A DNA stretch of 64,000 nt, taken from Beaufortia kweichowensis. Taxonomy: Eukaryota > Chordata > Actinopteri > Cypriniformes > Gastromyzontidae. The notes under the pieces were generated by a model that ran no database searches, was not told the DNA's origin, and saw only the letters and a list, made by a program, of their open reading frames with translations. The stretch is from positions 17,401,795 through 17,465,794 of the forward strand of contig CM032795.1 of the NCBI GenBank assembly GCA_019155185.1, in the 5' to 3' direction. The position numbers were made by a program, and so were the translations under genes. Positions 1-64,000 of this stretch are shown piece after piece (within the stretch, counting starts at the first letter, position 1; each line of letters starts with the position of its first letter).

Positions 1-1032
1 ATTTGAGCAGCTGTATGATAATGTTGAAGAATAGCCAAATGGCTAATTAGACATTTGTTTAAGCAACTGTTGTTGGTAATGAAGAAATCTTGCAGACAAT
101 TAACACAATAATTATGGGAAATAACATACCAAAGGATACAGCAATTGACAATAGATTTAAAAATGAAGCGTTACTATTATGACACGTCAAGACTTAAGTC
201 ACCATGTCAATGTGATAACTTGGTAAATAATGCAATTTACTATATGTGATACAATAATGTTTGCAAAATTAATTTGAACTATATTAAAATATATTTACCA
301 ACTTAAAACATTTTACAACTTACATTTATTAAAATTATTTTTTTTATTAAAAATGACATTTTTAAGTATTTGCATGTCAGTCTTGCTGCTATCTGCATTG
401 ACCTATACATAACTTAGATTAAACATAACTTTTTAAAGTCTTAGAATCGTTCAGTTATTGAAAAACATTGCCATATGCATATTTGCCATATTTCATTGTA
501 ATTTCAATGTATTGTGCAGCTTTGGTAGCAGTGTTTTAGTAAACCTTCACAGTCCACTGCAAACTCAATCTTAAAATGGAATGAGCACTTTTCAAGTTCA
601 AATCAATTCCTCATGACATTTTTTCTACTTTAAATATCCTATTTCACCTAAATGAAGTAAAATGGGTTGAATGTTACTGACTTAAGCGCAAGACAACAAG
701 CTGAGTGTACCTCTGAGTAAATTGTTTTTAAGTAGGCACCTTTTAATTACTCTAAGAATGGACTCTTCTGTGTAATTAATATCATAATTAATCTAAGGAA
801 TGTTATCTATTAATAGTGGCTCATTAATCTCTGGTGCTAAATATCTGTAATTAAATACACGTGAGAGCAAATGACTCCAATTAGTACCCAAAGCAAATAA
901 GAGTGATCACACAGTCAGATTACACCTCTGTCTTTTTCTCACACATTCTCTGTCTCTTTCCTTTGACTGTGTTTTTTAGGAGTAATTTGTCTTTGAATGC
1001 GTTTAAAAGAACCTGCTGTTTCCTGTTTACAG
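1..1032 (+). other. tenm1 intron, 3' part (upstream exon outside window)
   Basis: AT-rich sequence ending in the acceptor at 1032. No coding exon with family similarity and no clear mobile element was seen. Confidence 0.7.
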
Positions 1033-53682
<52,650 letters not shown>

Positions 53683-54636
53683 CAGCGGCACATAAACACA
53701 CTTCTTCACATGCCTACACGCCCCTTTATTACCCTCCAAGCTACTACATATCTCTTCAGCTTTTTCTAGTACCCCAACCAAACAAATCGCGAAAGACTCT
53801 ATTGCCTTTAAAATGTGACAAATGATGGTATTATTTTTCGATCTTTTCTGTTTGTTTACGCACTCTTAAGTAGATTTCTTTGAAAGTCTTTCTTGTTTTA
53901 CAGTGGCTTAACCGTTCTTTCCAAAGAACAAGCCTTGCTTGCCAACCAGAGGGCACAGAGAACAATTCATCCGTGACTGTTCTAGACGAGTTTTCAACTC
54001 TGTACCTGGCTCTCTTACTTTATTGTGTACAGTCATCATTTGACTTTAAGGGAATGTCAAGTTAGACTGGTTACGGCATCAAATCTTTCTATCCTTTTTC
54101 TTGTGATTTCATTGGCCGCCGTGTTAAGTGTTTCTCGCACTCGGTTCACGTTCCAGGATTTACTGGTAGACTTCTTTCAGGATCTCAACAGTTGAAATGA
54201 CCTTCCAGAAACCAAACATTTCTGCAGACCTCTGGAACTGTCAACATCCAACCGCTTTCCGGAGTCTCTCGGTTTGCTTCTCCAGTCTGCCTCTGTGTCT
54301 CTGACTTTGCTGTCACAAAACTGAACTCCTGGGAGAGATTCGCAGTGTTTGGGAGTCTTGGCAAGAGCTCACCGGCATCTTGTGTTGTTTATGCTTAATC
54401 AGTGTTGAAGAAGCTGGGAGAATTAGGCTGTTCGACACTGCTGCTGTGGAAACAGATTCGTTCTTTTTGCTAAAACTGTACAGTTACATTTTTATTTCAA
54501 ATGTAGAAAAAAAATTATGTATGTGGAAATTGTGCCTTCCTGGTCTGCTAGAAACGATCACATGAAATGGGCTTAGACATATCGTACATACTCAACTTGT
54601 GTTTCTGTATTTGTCACTTGCCTTAGTTTTATGCAA

Positions 54637-54662
54637 CTATTTATTTCGATTTTATTTATTGA
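54637..54662 (+). promoter_or_regulatory. AU-rich element candidate in the 3' UTR
   Basis: Two to three ATTTA pentamers occur within 26 bases (CTATTTATTTCG, then TTTTATTTATTGA). In vertebrate 3' UTRs such clusters can bind ARE proteins and shorten mRNA life. AT-rich sequence produces such motifs by chance, so the role is inferred. Confidence 0.4.
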
Positions 54663-55017
54663 TTTCGTTGGGAAGGGGCTAGCGGGAGCCAAAAACGTAA
54701 ACGCTGATGCGAATTCTTGTAAACATACTCCAAACACCCAATGGCATAAACATGTCCCAGTTTACAGTTAATATGCTGCTTGTTTTTTTATTGTCATGTG
54801 ATTTTACTTTGTTTTACTGAAACTCACATCACATGTTTGTCATTTGGTTTCACAAGTGTCAAAGCTTGCCCATTTCAGATTAGTTTTTTCAGTACGTTTT
54901 TCTGATCCCTATTGAAACTGATAGGAGACCTGAGGAGGAAGATGCGTAGGGAAATGAAAGGATCACCTGAAGAACGCTATTTTTGTGTTAGTCTTGGGGT
55001 CGGGTCTTTCCAAATCT

Positions 55018-55023
55018 ATTAAA
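55018..55023 (+). promoter_or_regulatory. Possible proximal poly(A) signal (ATTAAA)
   Basis: ATTAAA 1.3 kb after the stop is followed about 30 bases later by TTCTGTGTGTAGG, a short GU-rich element. It would give a shorter 3' UTR. Confidence 0.4.
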
Positions 55024-55650
55024 GTCTGCAGCACTGTGGGTAGACGTTCTGTGTGTAGGACACTCGATATGGACTTCTGTATATCATTAATGGACTATTG
55101 TAGACTGTTTATAGATAATGGACTATTTATACATGAAACTCAAGAGAATTAGGACTAAATGTATTTTCTTGTGAATTCTGTGGATATGCTGTACCATCAA
55201 GCTTTGTAACCTTAATCTGAGATATATATTTGCACTGAAAATAAGATGAAAAGGTAAATGCATTAGACCGAATTTTTAGAGCGTGCAAATATTTAACAGA
55301 TGTGCGTGAGAGATGCTCCGAAGGCACGATATGTTTGCGAGATTTTGCAAATATTCATTTCAATCAAGTACGATTATGTTGCACGAAGAAAAAATAGTGG
55401 CGGGAAATATTATTTTTTATCTTAGTTTAAATATTTGTCATGATCACGATCATTGCCAAATGGACAAAGAAATATGTAACGTTTGGCTAATGATCAAATC
55501 CCTCACAAATTACTAAAGAAGTTTAGTGTCCTCACCTTGGCCAAACAAGTTCCTGTGGTGTATATTTGCCTGATGGGCTTTATGTACACAAATTAATGCA
55601 GTTTGTAAATCATGCCTATTTAAAAACAAAGTACTTTGGGCCTTTTTATG

Positions 55651-55656
55651 AATAAA
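55651..55656 (+). terminator. Main poly(A) signal (AATAAA) of tenm1
   Basis: Canonical AATAAA followed 25-80 bases downstream by a long GU-rich run (TATGTGCATCTGCGTGTGTC and onward). This is the strongest hexamer plus GU-rich element combination after the stop codon. Cleavage is expected near 55670-55685. Confidence 0.7.
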
Positions 55657-55860
55657 AATGCTAATTTAATCCTGTTTGACTATGTTTCTGTATGTGCATC
55701 TGCGTGTGTCTGTGTTCTTTGTCTGTGTGTATGAACTGATTCTTTACAGTATGCCAGTTTAAAGAATCAAAACATTTTCTCTTTTCTTCTAAGAAAACAG
55801 AAAAAATAAACAACTGTGTAGATTTTTTTGGTAATCTGTGAAAAATTTTTGGTAAAATTT

Positions 55861-56020
55861 GTGGAACACAAAAGAAGATTGTGTCCTTGTGTCCATACTA
55901 TGAAAATGAATGAGTGCCGGTAACCAGCACTTTGCAAAATACCTTCTTCTATGTTCTGCTGAAGCAAGAAAGTCATACAGGTTTGACAATGACATGAGTG
56001 TGAGTAAATAACAAATAAAA
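55861..56020. mobile_element. Foldback element fragment after the tenm1 poly(A) site
   Basis: Contains GTGGAACACAAAAGAAGATT, GTGCCGGTAACCAGCACTTT and GAAAGTCATACAGGTTTGAC. The middle is shared closely with 58176-58450. Confidence 0.65.
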
Positions 56021-58175
56021 AAAAATCTTTAATTCTTATTGAATCGCATCTAAAAACACTTAAAGAAAACTTTTTTATTCTTAGAAAGCTGTAGACAGAC
56101 ATTATGATACAAGTTTAGATGGAAACTCCATGGTTGTTAATAAGAGGAAATGAGCTTTCATGAGTTCCCAAAAAATTCAAATTTTTATGCTGAAAACAAA
56201 ATAACAATCAGGGTCACCAGGGTGAACCAGGACTCCAGGCAAAACTGCCAACTTTGTAGTGGTTTGGATGAAAAAATACTGAATCTGAAGATGAAAATTC
56301 CAAAAAGCCAACTAAGACCATATGGCAGTATTTCTACTTACAAAAATATACAAGTAATGTACATCATGTGTTTTAAGGTCGTTATCTTTGTGTTATTGTA
56401 GATGTTTTGGATTATTCACAGGATACAAGAGCGGAGTGCTGATTCCTTGGTCCGGGATCTTAAAAGCAGCAATAAGGTTACTGACTTTTCTAAAGAATCT
56501 TTTCTTTGTCCCAGGAGCCGTCTGAAAAAAAATATTTTAAATTTAATAAAAAAAATAATTAATTTTTTTACACACATCCTGATATATTATTTTCTTTCTT
56601 TAACTCTTTTAAATGTTGTACCATTAAAGTATGAAAAGCAAATGTTAAAAACCCATATGAAATCTTATAACATCCCAAGAAATGGCCAGACTATTGTTAT
56701 GAGGCACCTAATAGGGTTATAAAATGACCCTTCAGTCAGTTCATCAGTGAGTTGAGAGCTGCTTTTACTTGCTCTGTGACATGGAGGAAGTATGAGTAAT
56801 GTTCACACTCTACATAGATATGTATATGCACTTAGAAGGAAGATATTTGTGATACTATATGAAGACTATTTGGTTTTTAATAGCTTGACCCCCTTAAAAT
56901 TATTTTATGAAAAATAGTTCTGCTAAAGTTTTAAAGTAAACCGAAATGATTATAAGCATCAAATAAACACTGGTATCAGCATATCAGAGCTGTGTCTTGC
57001 ACAGCTTCCCTGAAGCGTTTGTGTGATATTGCAGTACAGCAGATGTACTGTGGCTGTTAGTCTGTGGTGAGTGATGCTGCATATACAGACCTCTACACAT
57101 TTCAGCACACTGACCACAAATAGCTAAAAAAAAAAATGATTTCACTGTATGCTTAGAAATGTGATGACATTTTTTTGTGATGACATTTGCAAGCCAGAGC
57201 ACATAGCTAAGACTTAAATTATTGTTATGTGTTTGCTAACAAAATCAACCTCAATCCCACCTGAGCTACACAAATGACATTTAGTTAGTAATCACTGAGA
57301 TTAACCGTGTTGTGTTGTGTTGTGGTCAGTGGATGTTGCTGCTTTTGTAGTTAGTGGTATAGCTGATGTCACAGCATGTATAAGTCATGCTTTGACTATT
57401 TTTTATTATTATTATTTTTACTTATTATTTTTATCTATACTGATTATATCTTGTAAGTTGCAGTTGGGTCACATTAACATATGGTTTCTTTTAATTACAC
57501 ATTTAATAATGATTTCCTTCATATGTGCTAAAAAATGTTAACAATAACATTTTTTATACATACAGTTAAAGAGCATGACAAAAAAGAAATGATAAAACAG
57601 CAGTGCATTCAGAAAAAAAGAAAATCTGATCATACCTCTATTGTCCAGTACCCGTCCTGTTGTTTGAATATTCTGTAGGTGTATACCCACTCACCACACC
57701 TGCACATTTATACTCCCAGTTACTACATTAAAATGTTAGAAACTGTAATTCTACACACAAATGTTAAAAAGTTACTCACAACACACACACGCAGTATGAA
57801 CCCGGTATGCTTTTGCTGTCTCTGATCAGATAGTTGCCGTCTCTGCCCGTCTCAGTCAAGATCTCTTCTGCTCTTTTCTTACTGATGTCCCCATGATACT
57901 CTGCCAAATCCTCCATTCTGTCTCTCTGTTTCTAGCATCTGTACACACACAAATACAGTAGCCACACACCCTACAGGAAGTGACCTCTCTGTAAAGGAAG
58001 TCAGCCTTTACTCGTAATCAGTAGCAGCTTTGGGTGAACGTACATCATAGATGCTGTTCCAGGATCAGATTCAGTTGCCCTTTCTTGACAAATCTTTGAA
58101 AATAGGGAATTCACTATTTCCTTTACTGGCATACTGATTCTACTAAACTCCAATGTGCAGCTTTATTCTTCTACA

Positions 58176-58450
58176 TTAAAGGGAAATTTGACCCAAAAAA
58201 AAAAAGTCAAAATTTTCACCCTTATGTCATTGAAAACCCTTCTTTTGCAAAACGCTGGTTACCAGCACCCATTAACTTTTATTGTACCTTGTGTCCATAC
58301 TATGAAAGTGAATGGGTGCCGGTAACCAGCGTTTTGCAAAATATCTTCTTCTGTGTTCTACTAAAGTAAGAAAGTCATACAGGTTTGACATGATATGAGG
58401 GTGAGTAAATAATAAAATAATTTTTATTTTTAGGTGAACTATCCCTTTAA
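58176..58450. mobile_element. Foldback element with TTAA at both ends
   Basis: TTAAAGGGAAATTTGACCC at the left mirrors GGTGAACTATCCCTTTAA at the right. An inner pair, AAAACGCTGGTTACCAGC and GGTAACCAGCGTTTTGC, forms a second hairpin. TTAA at both edges could be a target duplication. Confidence 0.75.
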
Positions 58451-60273
58451 TGATTTAGACAGCAATTTTAGTTCATGTTTTAGTTCCTTTTTGAGAAAGA
58501 GGCAATTGTTGTCCCGCCCTTGTAATGATGTGTTTAAAGAAAGTTTGATCTTATTTATACATTTTTCTCGAATCCTTGTTTTCACAGTAATTAATGGAAG
58601 CTGCTTCACTACATAACTGTGTCCACATGGGGGCACACTACAACGATTCATTAAACCAGATAAAATGATGTATTGAATTACATAAACCATCAGTGAAAGT
58701 TCAGTTTGTATAGTTTTAGCAGTGTGATGTGCTGTGTGATCTAAGGTGAAACTGAGGAACTCAGTTACAATAAAATTATTAGTAGTTTAATAATAACAAA
58801 ATTCAACCTACTCCTTGAGATCATAATTGTGTATATAGTGTAAACATAAATATTGTCCCTGGTATTTTTGTAGCATCATCCAACTAATTTTAACAATGAT
58901 CTTTTATGTTAGTTATGTTAGAGAGAACCATACAGAGCGCAATTACATATTTTATCTCCAACATTTATTTATTTGTATTTAGTTTGCTAAACGTTATATT
59001 AATTGTAAATCAAGTAATATCACACTTATTGAATTGAAATGACTGTTAACAATCCTCTCTAATATGTTGTACATAATACAAGAGGCTTTCTAACTTTTTT
59101 TAATTACTTGTTTTATATTTTTTGTTTTCTCTTGAACATAGAGCTGGCAGTGGAGTTTATTTTTAAATGTTGTGGACATGTGGAAAATAAGAACAAACCC
59201 TGGATTATCCACAAAAATACCAATGAATACATTTCATTTTGGGATCATTTAAATGATGCAGCAAAGGCTGATGTGTACTCTGTCGCCCTCTCGTGACAAC
59301 ATAGTTGACATGCCCACTGCTTTCTACCTTAACTTTGTTGTGTCATCATACTCTGATGGCAATTTTGTCCCTAATTATCAAATATGTTTTTCTATTTAAC
59401 AAGAAAAAAATCAATATATACCTGTCTTTGTTTTTTTGGTTATTCTGTATATTCCATAGAACTTAAGGAACTCCTTTTTTAGAGGTGACTATGTGATCTG
59501 AACTATCAAATTCAAGAAACATATTTAGTAGTGGTTGGGGAAATTTATTTTAAATAGCACAGCTCTTTTCTGTGCTTGTTAAAAGCAGTTAATTGCTTTG
59601 ACATTTTCTTTAAATGTAACATTTGTTAATTGTACTTTTACTGTGAACTCTTATTAAGGAGCAAAGGGAAAATGGCAGTGTAATTGTTGATGACTGCTGT
59701 AAAAAAATATATGTAACAGTAAGAAAACACATGCTTCATTGCTTCATTGCATTACATAGAAATAGTATATTTTTATTTGCTAAGCAACATGCATGTGACA
59801 ATAAACAAACAGAATACAGTAACAAAATAAAAATTCTTGTGAAAGACATGTTATTATATATTATCACGAATGTGTTTTGAAGTAAATACCCTTTAAACAA
59901 AGACCAAATGGATTGAAAAAATACATACAGGGGATGGTATGAATAACTGGCATTTTGTTTTTATTAACTATGTCAGAATGCTTTTCCCTACGGAAGTCCT
60001 TAAGCTAATGGCTATCCAGTGTTATTTTTTCTTGTATTGTTTTCTCTTGATCTCGAGATAACAAAAGTTGTTTTCTTGTGATCTCGACTTAATTTTCTCA
60101 CCAGTGTATAATTGTCCACAAGAGATTTATAAATAAAGTTGGATGGTGGATGTTCATAAATTTAGGGACCATATACACGTTTCTAACTTTAATAGCATTT
60201 AACAGTTTATTTAAATAAATATCAAAAATTAAAAAAATGGGCATTAGCTGACAACCACATAAACACTGTACAG

Positions 60274-62507
60274 TTGGAAGAGGAAAAAGAGAAGAAAATC
60301 TTTAGGACTAAAAAAATAAATTTTGAAGAAAAACATTTTTAAAGAAGAAAACGTTTTGAAGATGAAAAAAATATTTTTGATGATAAAAAATGAAAAAAAA
60401 AACTTTTTTTAATGAAACATTTTTTTGAAGAGAAAAAAATAAAGAGGAAAAAAGAAGAGAAAATATTTAGGACTAAGAAAAAAAATTTGAAGAAAAAACA
60501 ATCAGATGAAAAAACATTTTTGAAGCAATACATCTTTTTTGAAGAGGAAACAAATGTTAAGAGGAAAAAAACATTGGAAGAGGAAAAAGAGAAGAAAATC
60601 TTCAGGACTAAAAAAAATCATTTTTAAAGAAAAACATTTTTAAAGAAAAAAATGTTTTGAAGATGAAAAAAAAAATTTGATGATAAAAATGAAAAAAAAT
60701 TTTTTTTTAAATGAAACATTTTTTTGAAGAGAAAAAAATAAAGAGGAAAAAAGAAGAGAAAATATTTAGGACTAAGAAAAAAAATTGAAGAAAAAAAAAT
60801 CAGATGAAAAAAACATTTTTTAAGCTATAAAAAGTTTTTGAAGAGGAAACAAATGTTAAGAGGAAAAAAACATTGGAAGAGGAAAAAGAGAAGAAAATCT
60901 TCAGGACTAAAAAAAAATCATTTTAAAAGAAGAAAATGTTTTGAAGATGAAAAAAATATTTTTGATGATAAAAAATGAAAAAAAAATTTTTTAAATGAAA
61001 CATTTTTTTGAAGAGAAAAAAAAAAAGGAAAAGAAGAAGAAAAATATTTAGGACTAAGAAAAAAAATTGAAGAAAAAAAAATCGGATGAAAAAAACATTT
61101 TTTAAGCTATAAAAAGTTTTTGAAGAGGAAACAAATGTTAAGAGTAAAAAACATTGGAAGAGGAAAAAGAGAAGAAAATCTTCAGGACTAAAAAAAATCA
61201 TTTTTAAAGAAAAACATTTTAAAAGAAGAAAATGTTTTGAAGATGAAAAAAAAATTTTTGATGATAAAAAATGAAAAAAAAATTTTTTTAAATGAAACAT
61301 TTTTTTGAAGAGAAAAAAATAAAGAGGAAAAAAGAAGAAAAAATATTTAGGACTAAGAAAAAAAATAGGATGAAAAAAACATTTTTTAAGCTATAAAAGG
61401 TTTTTGAAGAGGAAACAAATGTTAAGAGTAAAAAACATTGGAAGAGGAAAAAGAGAAGAAAATCTTCAGGACTAAAAAAAAATCATTTTTAAAGAAAAAC
61501 ATTTTTAAAGAAGAAAATGTTTTGAAGATGACAAAAATATTTTTGATGATAAAAAATGAAAAAAAACTTTTTTAAATGAAACATTTTTTGAGAGAGAAAA
61601 AAAATAAAGAGGAAAAAAAAAGAAGAAAAAAATATTTAGGACTAAGAAAAAAAATTGAAGAAAAAAAAAATCGGATGAAAAAAACATTTTTTAAGCTATA
61701 AAAGGTTTTTGAAGAGGAAACAAATGTTAAGAGTAAAAAACATTGGAAGAGGAAAAAGAGAAGAAAATCTTCAGGACTAAAAAAAATCATTTTTAAAGAA
61801 AAACATTTTTAAAGAAGAAAATGTTTTGAAGATGAAAAAAATATTTTTGATGATAAAAAATGAAAAAAAACTTTTTTAAATGAAACATTTTTTGAAGAGA
61901 AAAAAATAAAGAGGAAAAAAGAAGAGAAATGTTAAGAGGAAAAAACATTGGAAGAGGAAAAAGAGAAGAAAATCTTCAGGACTAAAAAAAAATCATTTTT
62001 AAAGAAGAAAATGTTTTGAAGATGAAAAAAATATTTTTGATGATAAAAAATGAAAAAAATTAAAAATGAATGAAACATTTTTTTGAAGAGAAAAAAATAA
62101 AGAGAAAATATTTAGGACTAAGAAAAATTTTGAAGAAAAAACAATCAGATGAAAAACCATTTTTGAAGCTATACATCTTTTTTTGAAGAGGAAACAAATG
62201 TTAAGAGGAAAAAAACATTGGAAGAGGAAAAAGAGAAGAAAATCTTCAGGACTAAAAAAATAATTTTAAAGAAGAAAATGTTTTGAAGATGAAAAAAAAA
62301 TTTGATGATAAAAAATGAAGAAATTTTTTTTTAAATGAAAATTTTTTTGAAGAGAAAAAAAAGAGGAAAAAAGAAGAGAAAATATTTAGGACTAAAAAAA
62401 ATCGGATGAAAAAAAAAATTTAAGCTATAAAAATGTTTTGAAGAGGAAACAAATGTTAAGAGGAAAAAACATTGGAAGAGGAAAAAGAGAAGAAAATCTT
62501 CAGGACA
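60274..62507. repeat. A-rich minisatellite array, nine units of 205-305 bp
   Basis: The anchor TTGGAAGAGGAAAAAGAGAA starts at 60274, 60574, 60873, 61154, 61438, 61743, 61948, 62218 and 62472, so spacings are 300, 299, 281, 284, 305, 205, 270 and 254. Each unit also contains AGGACTAAAAAAAATCATTT-, GTTTTGAAGATG-, GATGATAAAAAATG-, and AGAGGAAACAAATGTTAAGA-type blocks; shorter units lack some. The strand shown is almost all A and G with short T runs. Long open frames on either strand are by-products of composition. Confidence 0.93.
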
Positions 62508-63252
62508 GAAAGAATATAAGATCAAATGTATTTTTCTTCACCAGTGATGTTTTTTACATTGTGGTTCAGGGCTTCCATACTTAATAATATTTTATGAAAA
62601 AAAGTATTTTCAATACCTGAGCAAGATTTCTTTTTCAGCTTTCATTAACTCTTGCAGTGATTCATATAAACAAATCAATGAACAAGAGCTTTTTATTCAC
62701 TTATGCATATAGACAAAACATGAAGTGACCAGACTGAAATTGTAAACAATCAAACAGTTTAAAAATATTAATTATGACCCATAATTGGATGTCTATATTT
62801 TAGAACTGTGCACATGGGCTAATTCAATAACATTTTTTTGTCAATTCTTTATTTTTGTTTCAAACCACTACATGGAAAAATCTCAGCTTGAGTAAGAAGA
62901 AACGGCAAGGAGTTGAATCCACAACTGTAAATTACAACCTAAAAGACAATTACTCAGACAATGACATAATTAAATTTCTTTTAAATTTTTCTATGCATGC
63001 AACAATGAATCAAAATACAGTTAAAAGGCATAGTGTAAAAATATATTAGAATACAAGTTAAAGAAGACATGTTATATATTATCACACTGTTTAAGTTATT
63101 AAGAATCAAATCATAAATGACAGTTTTTATCTCTATTTCATGAAACAGCAATTTTATCAAAACTAAATGCTTATTTGTGCAGATGGCCAAAAATAAAACA
63201 CATGTGTAAATATTGGCTGAATATTAAAATAAAGGGGCATATTTAGCTGCAT

Positions 63253-63258
63253 TTTATT
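63253..63258 (-). terminator. Possible poly(A) signal of the B30.2 gene
   Basis: TTTATT on the plus strand is AATAAA on the minus strand, about 345 bases past the stop. Other AT-rich hexamers lie nearby, so this is a weak assignment. Confidence 0.3.
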
Positions 63259-63599
63259 GAGTTTTCTCAAGAACAGAGATTGTGTGAGGTTTAGCACCCA
63301 ATGAGAACAGTCACTCTAGCCAAATACTACAACACCATTTAATGTAATAAACTGTTAACATGACCAAATAGACCCGAAAAAAATGGACTAAGACACATAG
63401 GGAATTGTACTGTATCAGAGAGTCAGTAATTATTTTTCTATTTGTAATCAAAGATGCAAGACCTCTGTTGTGTAGTTTTCCAGACCAAGCTAACCCCTGC
63501 TACAATAATCCACCTCAGTTTCAATAATCATTTCATGATTCTATAGGAGTAAGATCCAGAACTGATCCATATTGGTGGGCTTCATCGTCATTGCACTTT

Positions 63600-64000
63600 T
63601 TAATCTAATACAGACTGAAGAGCCACTGAGGAGCCAGAATAAAGACCAAATCCTGCATAGACGGGCTCAGTGAACGTGGAGTGGAACGTGCGTAAATGTG
63701 TGAGTCTGTGTGTGTCAGACATGCAGTAGAAAGACACAGTGCCAGCCGGCCAGTCCAGATACACCCCGATTCTTTTAGAACGAGATGAGGATGAAGGGAT
63801 CTTGATTTTAGTTCTCTCGTTATTGTGCCAAGCATCAAACCTGTTTTCACTGCACACGAGCCTCCAGGACTGTTCATTGGATCCAAATTCACACCGATTA
63901 CTGTCTCCTTTCCTCTCAATTCCTTTATATGACACTGAAACATAGACCCCATTCCTGCCACTCCATTCAATCTCCCATGAACAGCATGAAGATAGACTCT
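63600..64000 (-). CDS. B30.2 (PRY-SPRY) domain protein, terminal exon, partial
   Basis: An open frame on the minus strand runs from the window edge to a TAA at 63600-63602, at least 132 codons. Visible motifs: SWEIEWSGRNGVYVSVSYKG (SPRY entry strand), CEFGSNEQSWRLVC, FDAWHNNERTKI, KRIGVYLDWPAGTVSFYCMSD (the classic LDY/WxxGTLSFY signature), and FTEPVYAGFGL. This is the C-terminal half of the B30.2 domain found on fish TRIM proteins (TRIM16/25-like and finTRIM) and on fish NLR-B30.2 proteins; it binds ligands or capsids in immune TRIMs. The RING/B-box/coiled-coil or NACHT part that would decide between them is beyond the window. It is convergent with tenm1. Confidence 0.88.
   Translation of the reverse strand, partial: SLSSCCSWEIEWSGRNGVYVSVSYKGIERKGDSNRCEFGSNEQSWRLVCSENRFDAWHNNERTKIKIPSSSSRSKRIGVYLDWPAGTVSFYCMSDTHRLTHLRTFHSTFTEPVYAGFGLYSGSSVALQSVLD

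Larger units (their letters stand above)
53683..55675 (+). other. tenm1: tenm1 3' untranslated region
   Basis: This is non-coding sequence between the TAA stop and the polyadenylation signal at 55651. It holds an upstream alternative signal (ATTAAA at 55018) and clustered ATTTA motifs near 54640. No intron-like or repeat sequence interrupts it. The end point is inferred from the signal, not from transcript data. Confidence 0.7.
55690..63599. other. Intergenic region between convergent tenm1 and the B30.2 gene
   Basis: Contains two related foldback elements (55861-56020 and 58176-58450), AT-rich unique sequence, a DNA segment with CTTGATCTCGAGATAAC motifs (60040-60110) of repetitive appearance, and the A-rich minisatellite (60274-62507). 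No coding exon was recognised. The right end includes the 3' UTR of the B30.2 gene. Confidence 0.65.

Noticed and set aside
60339..62525. Phe/Ser/Leu-rich and Lys/Glu-rich open frames in the intergenic array
   Set aside because: Produced by A-rich tandem repeats; frames break between units and have no start context or splice logic.
63605..63970. 121-codon minus-strand frame overlapping the B30.2 exon
   Set aside because: It is one frame off; the true frame runs unbroken to the window edge with SPRY motifs.

Overview
The window is vertebrate genomic DNA, most likely from a teleost fish and probably a cypriniform. The evidence is long AT-rich introns with GT-AG borders, CA/CT microsatellites, several dispersed repeat families of the kind common in carp-like fishes (short foldback elements opening near TTAAAGGGATAGTTCACCC), decayed LINE fragments, and a fish-type PRY-SPRY (B30.2) exon at the right edge. 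Nothing prokaryotic or viral is present.

From 1033 to 53682 on the plus strand lies one gene: 28 coding exons of a teneurin, whose residues match TENM1 better than TENM2-4 (paralogue calls rest on remembered family sequences, not a search). All exons join in phase and read without interruption for 2,484 residues to a TAA at 53680-53682. The first exons (start codon and most of the cytoplasmic domain) lie left of the window. In order the exons encode: end of the cytoplasmic domain and transmembrane helix (1033-1271); linker and stalk (12446-17616); eight EGF repeats (17834-23093); Cys-rich and TTR-like part (23449-25186); FN-plug (25996-28596); NHL beta-propeller (29061-about 41100); YD/Rhs shell (about 41100-51302); and the ABD, Tox-GHH-like and TCAP-like C-terminus (52703-53682). 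Two microexons sit at the known alternative sites of teneurins: 27/30 nt between EGF7 and EGF8 with a NAGNAG acceptor, and 21 nt inside the NHL propeller. Both preserve frame, so adhesion isoforms can be generated in combination. The product is a single-pass type II synaptic adhesion receptor that in the family forms disulfide-linked dimers and binds latrophilins.

The 3' UTR runs from 53683 to about 55.7 kb, where an AATAAA is followed by a GU-rich stretch. The interval 55.7-63.6 kb is intergenic: foldback elements, AT-rich DNA and a 2.2-kb A-rich minisatellite of nine units (60274-62507). At 63600-64000, on the minus strand, is the last exon of a B30.2-domain gene (TRIM-like or NLR-B30.2-like) that continues beyond the window.

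The introns hold transposon debris (LINE fragments at 6890-7129 and 47214-47640; foldback and MITE-like elements), microsatellites, and a few promoter- or enhancer-like motifs that are only suggestive. The most unusual splice architecture is a pure 186-nt TC repeat serving as the polypyrimidine tract of the exon at 25996, which pushes the nearest plausible branch-point adenosine to about 210 nt from the acceptor.
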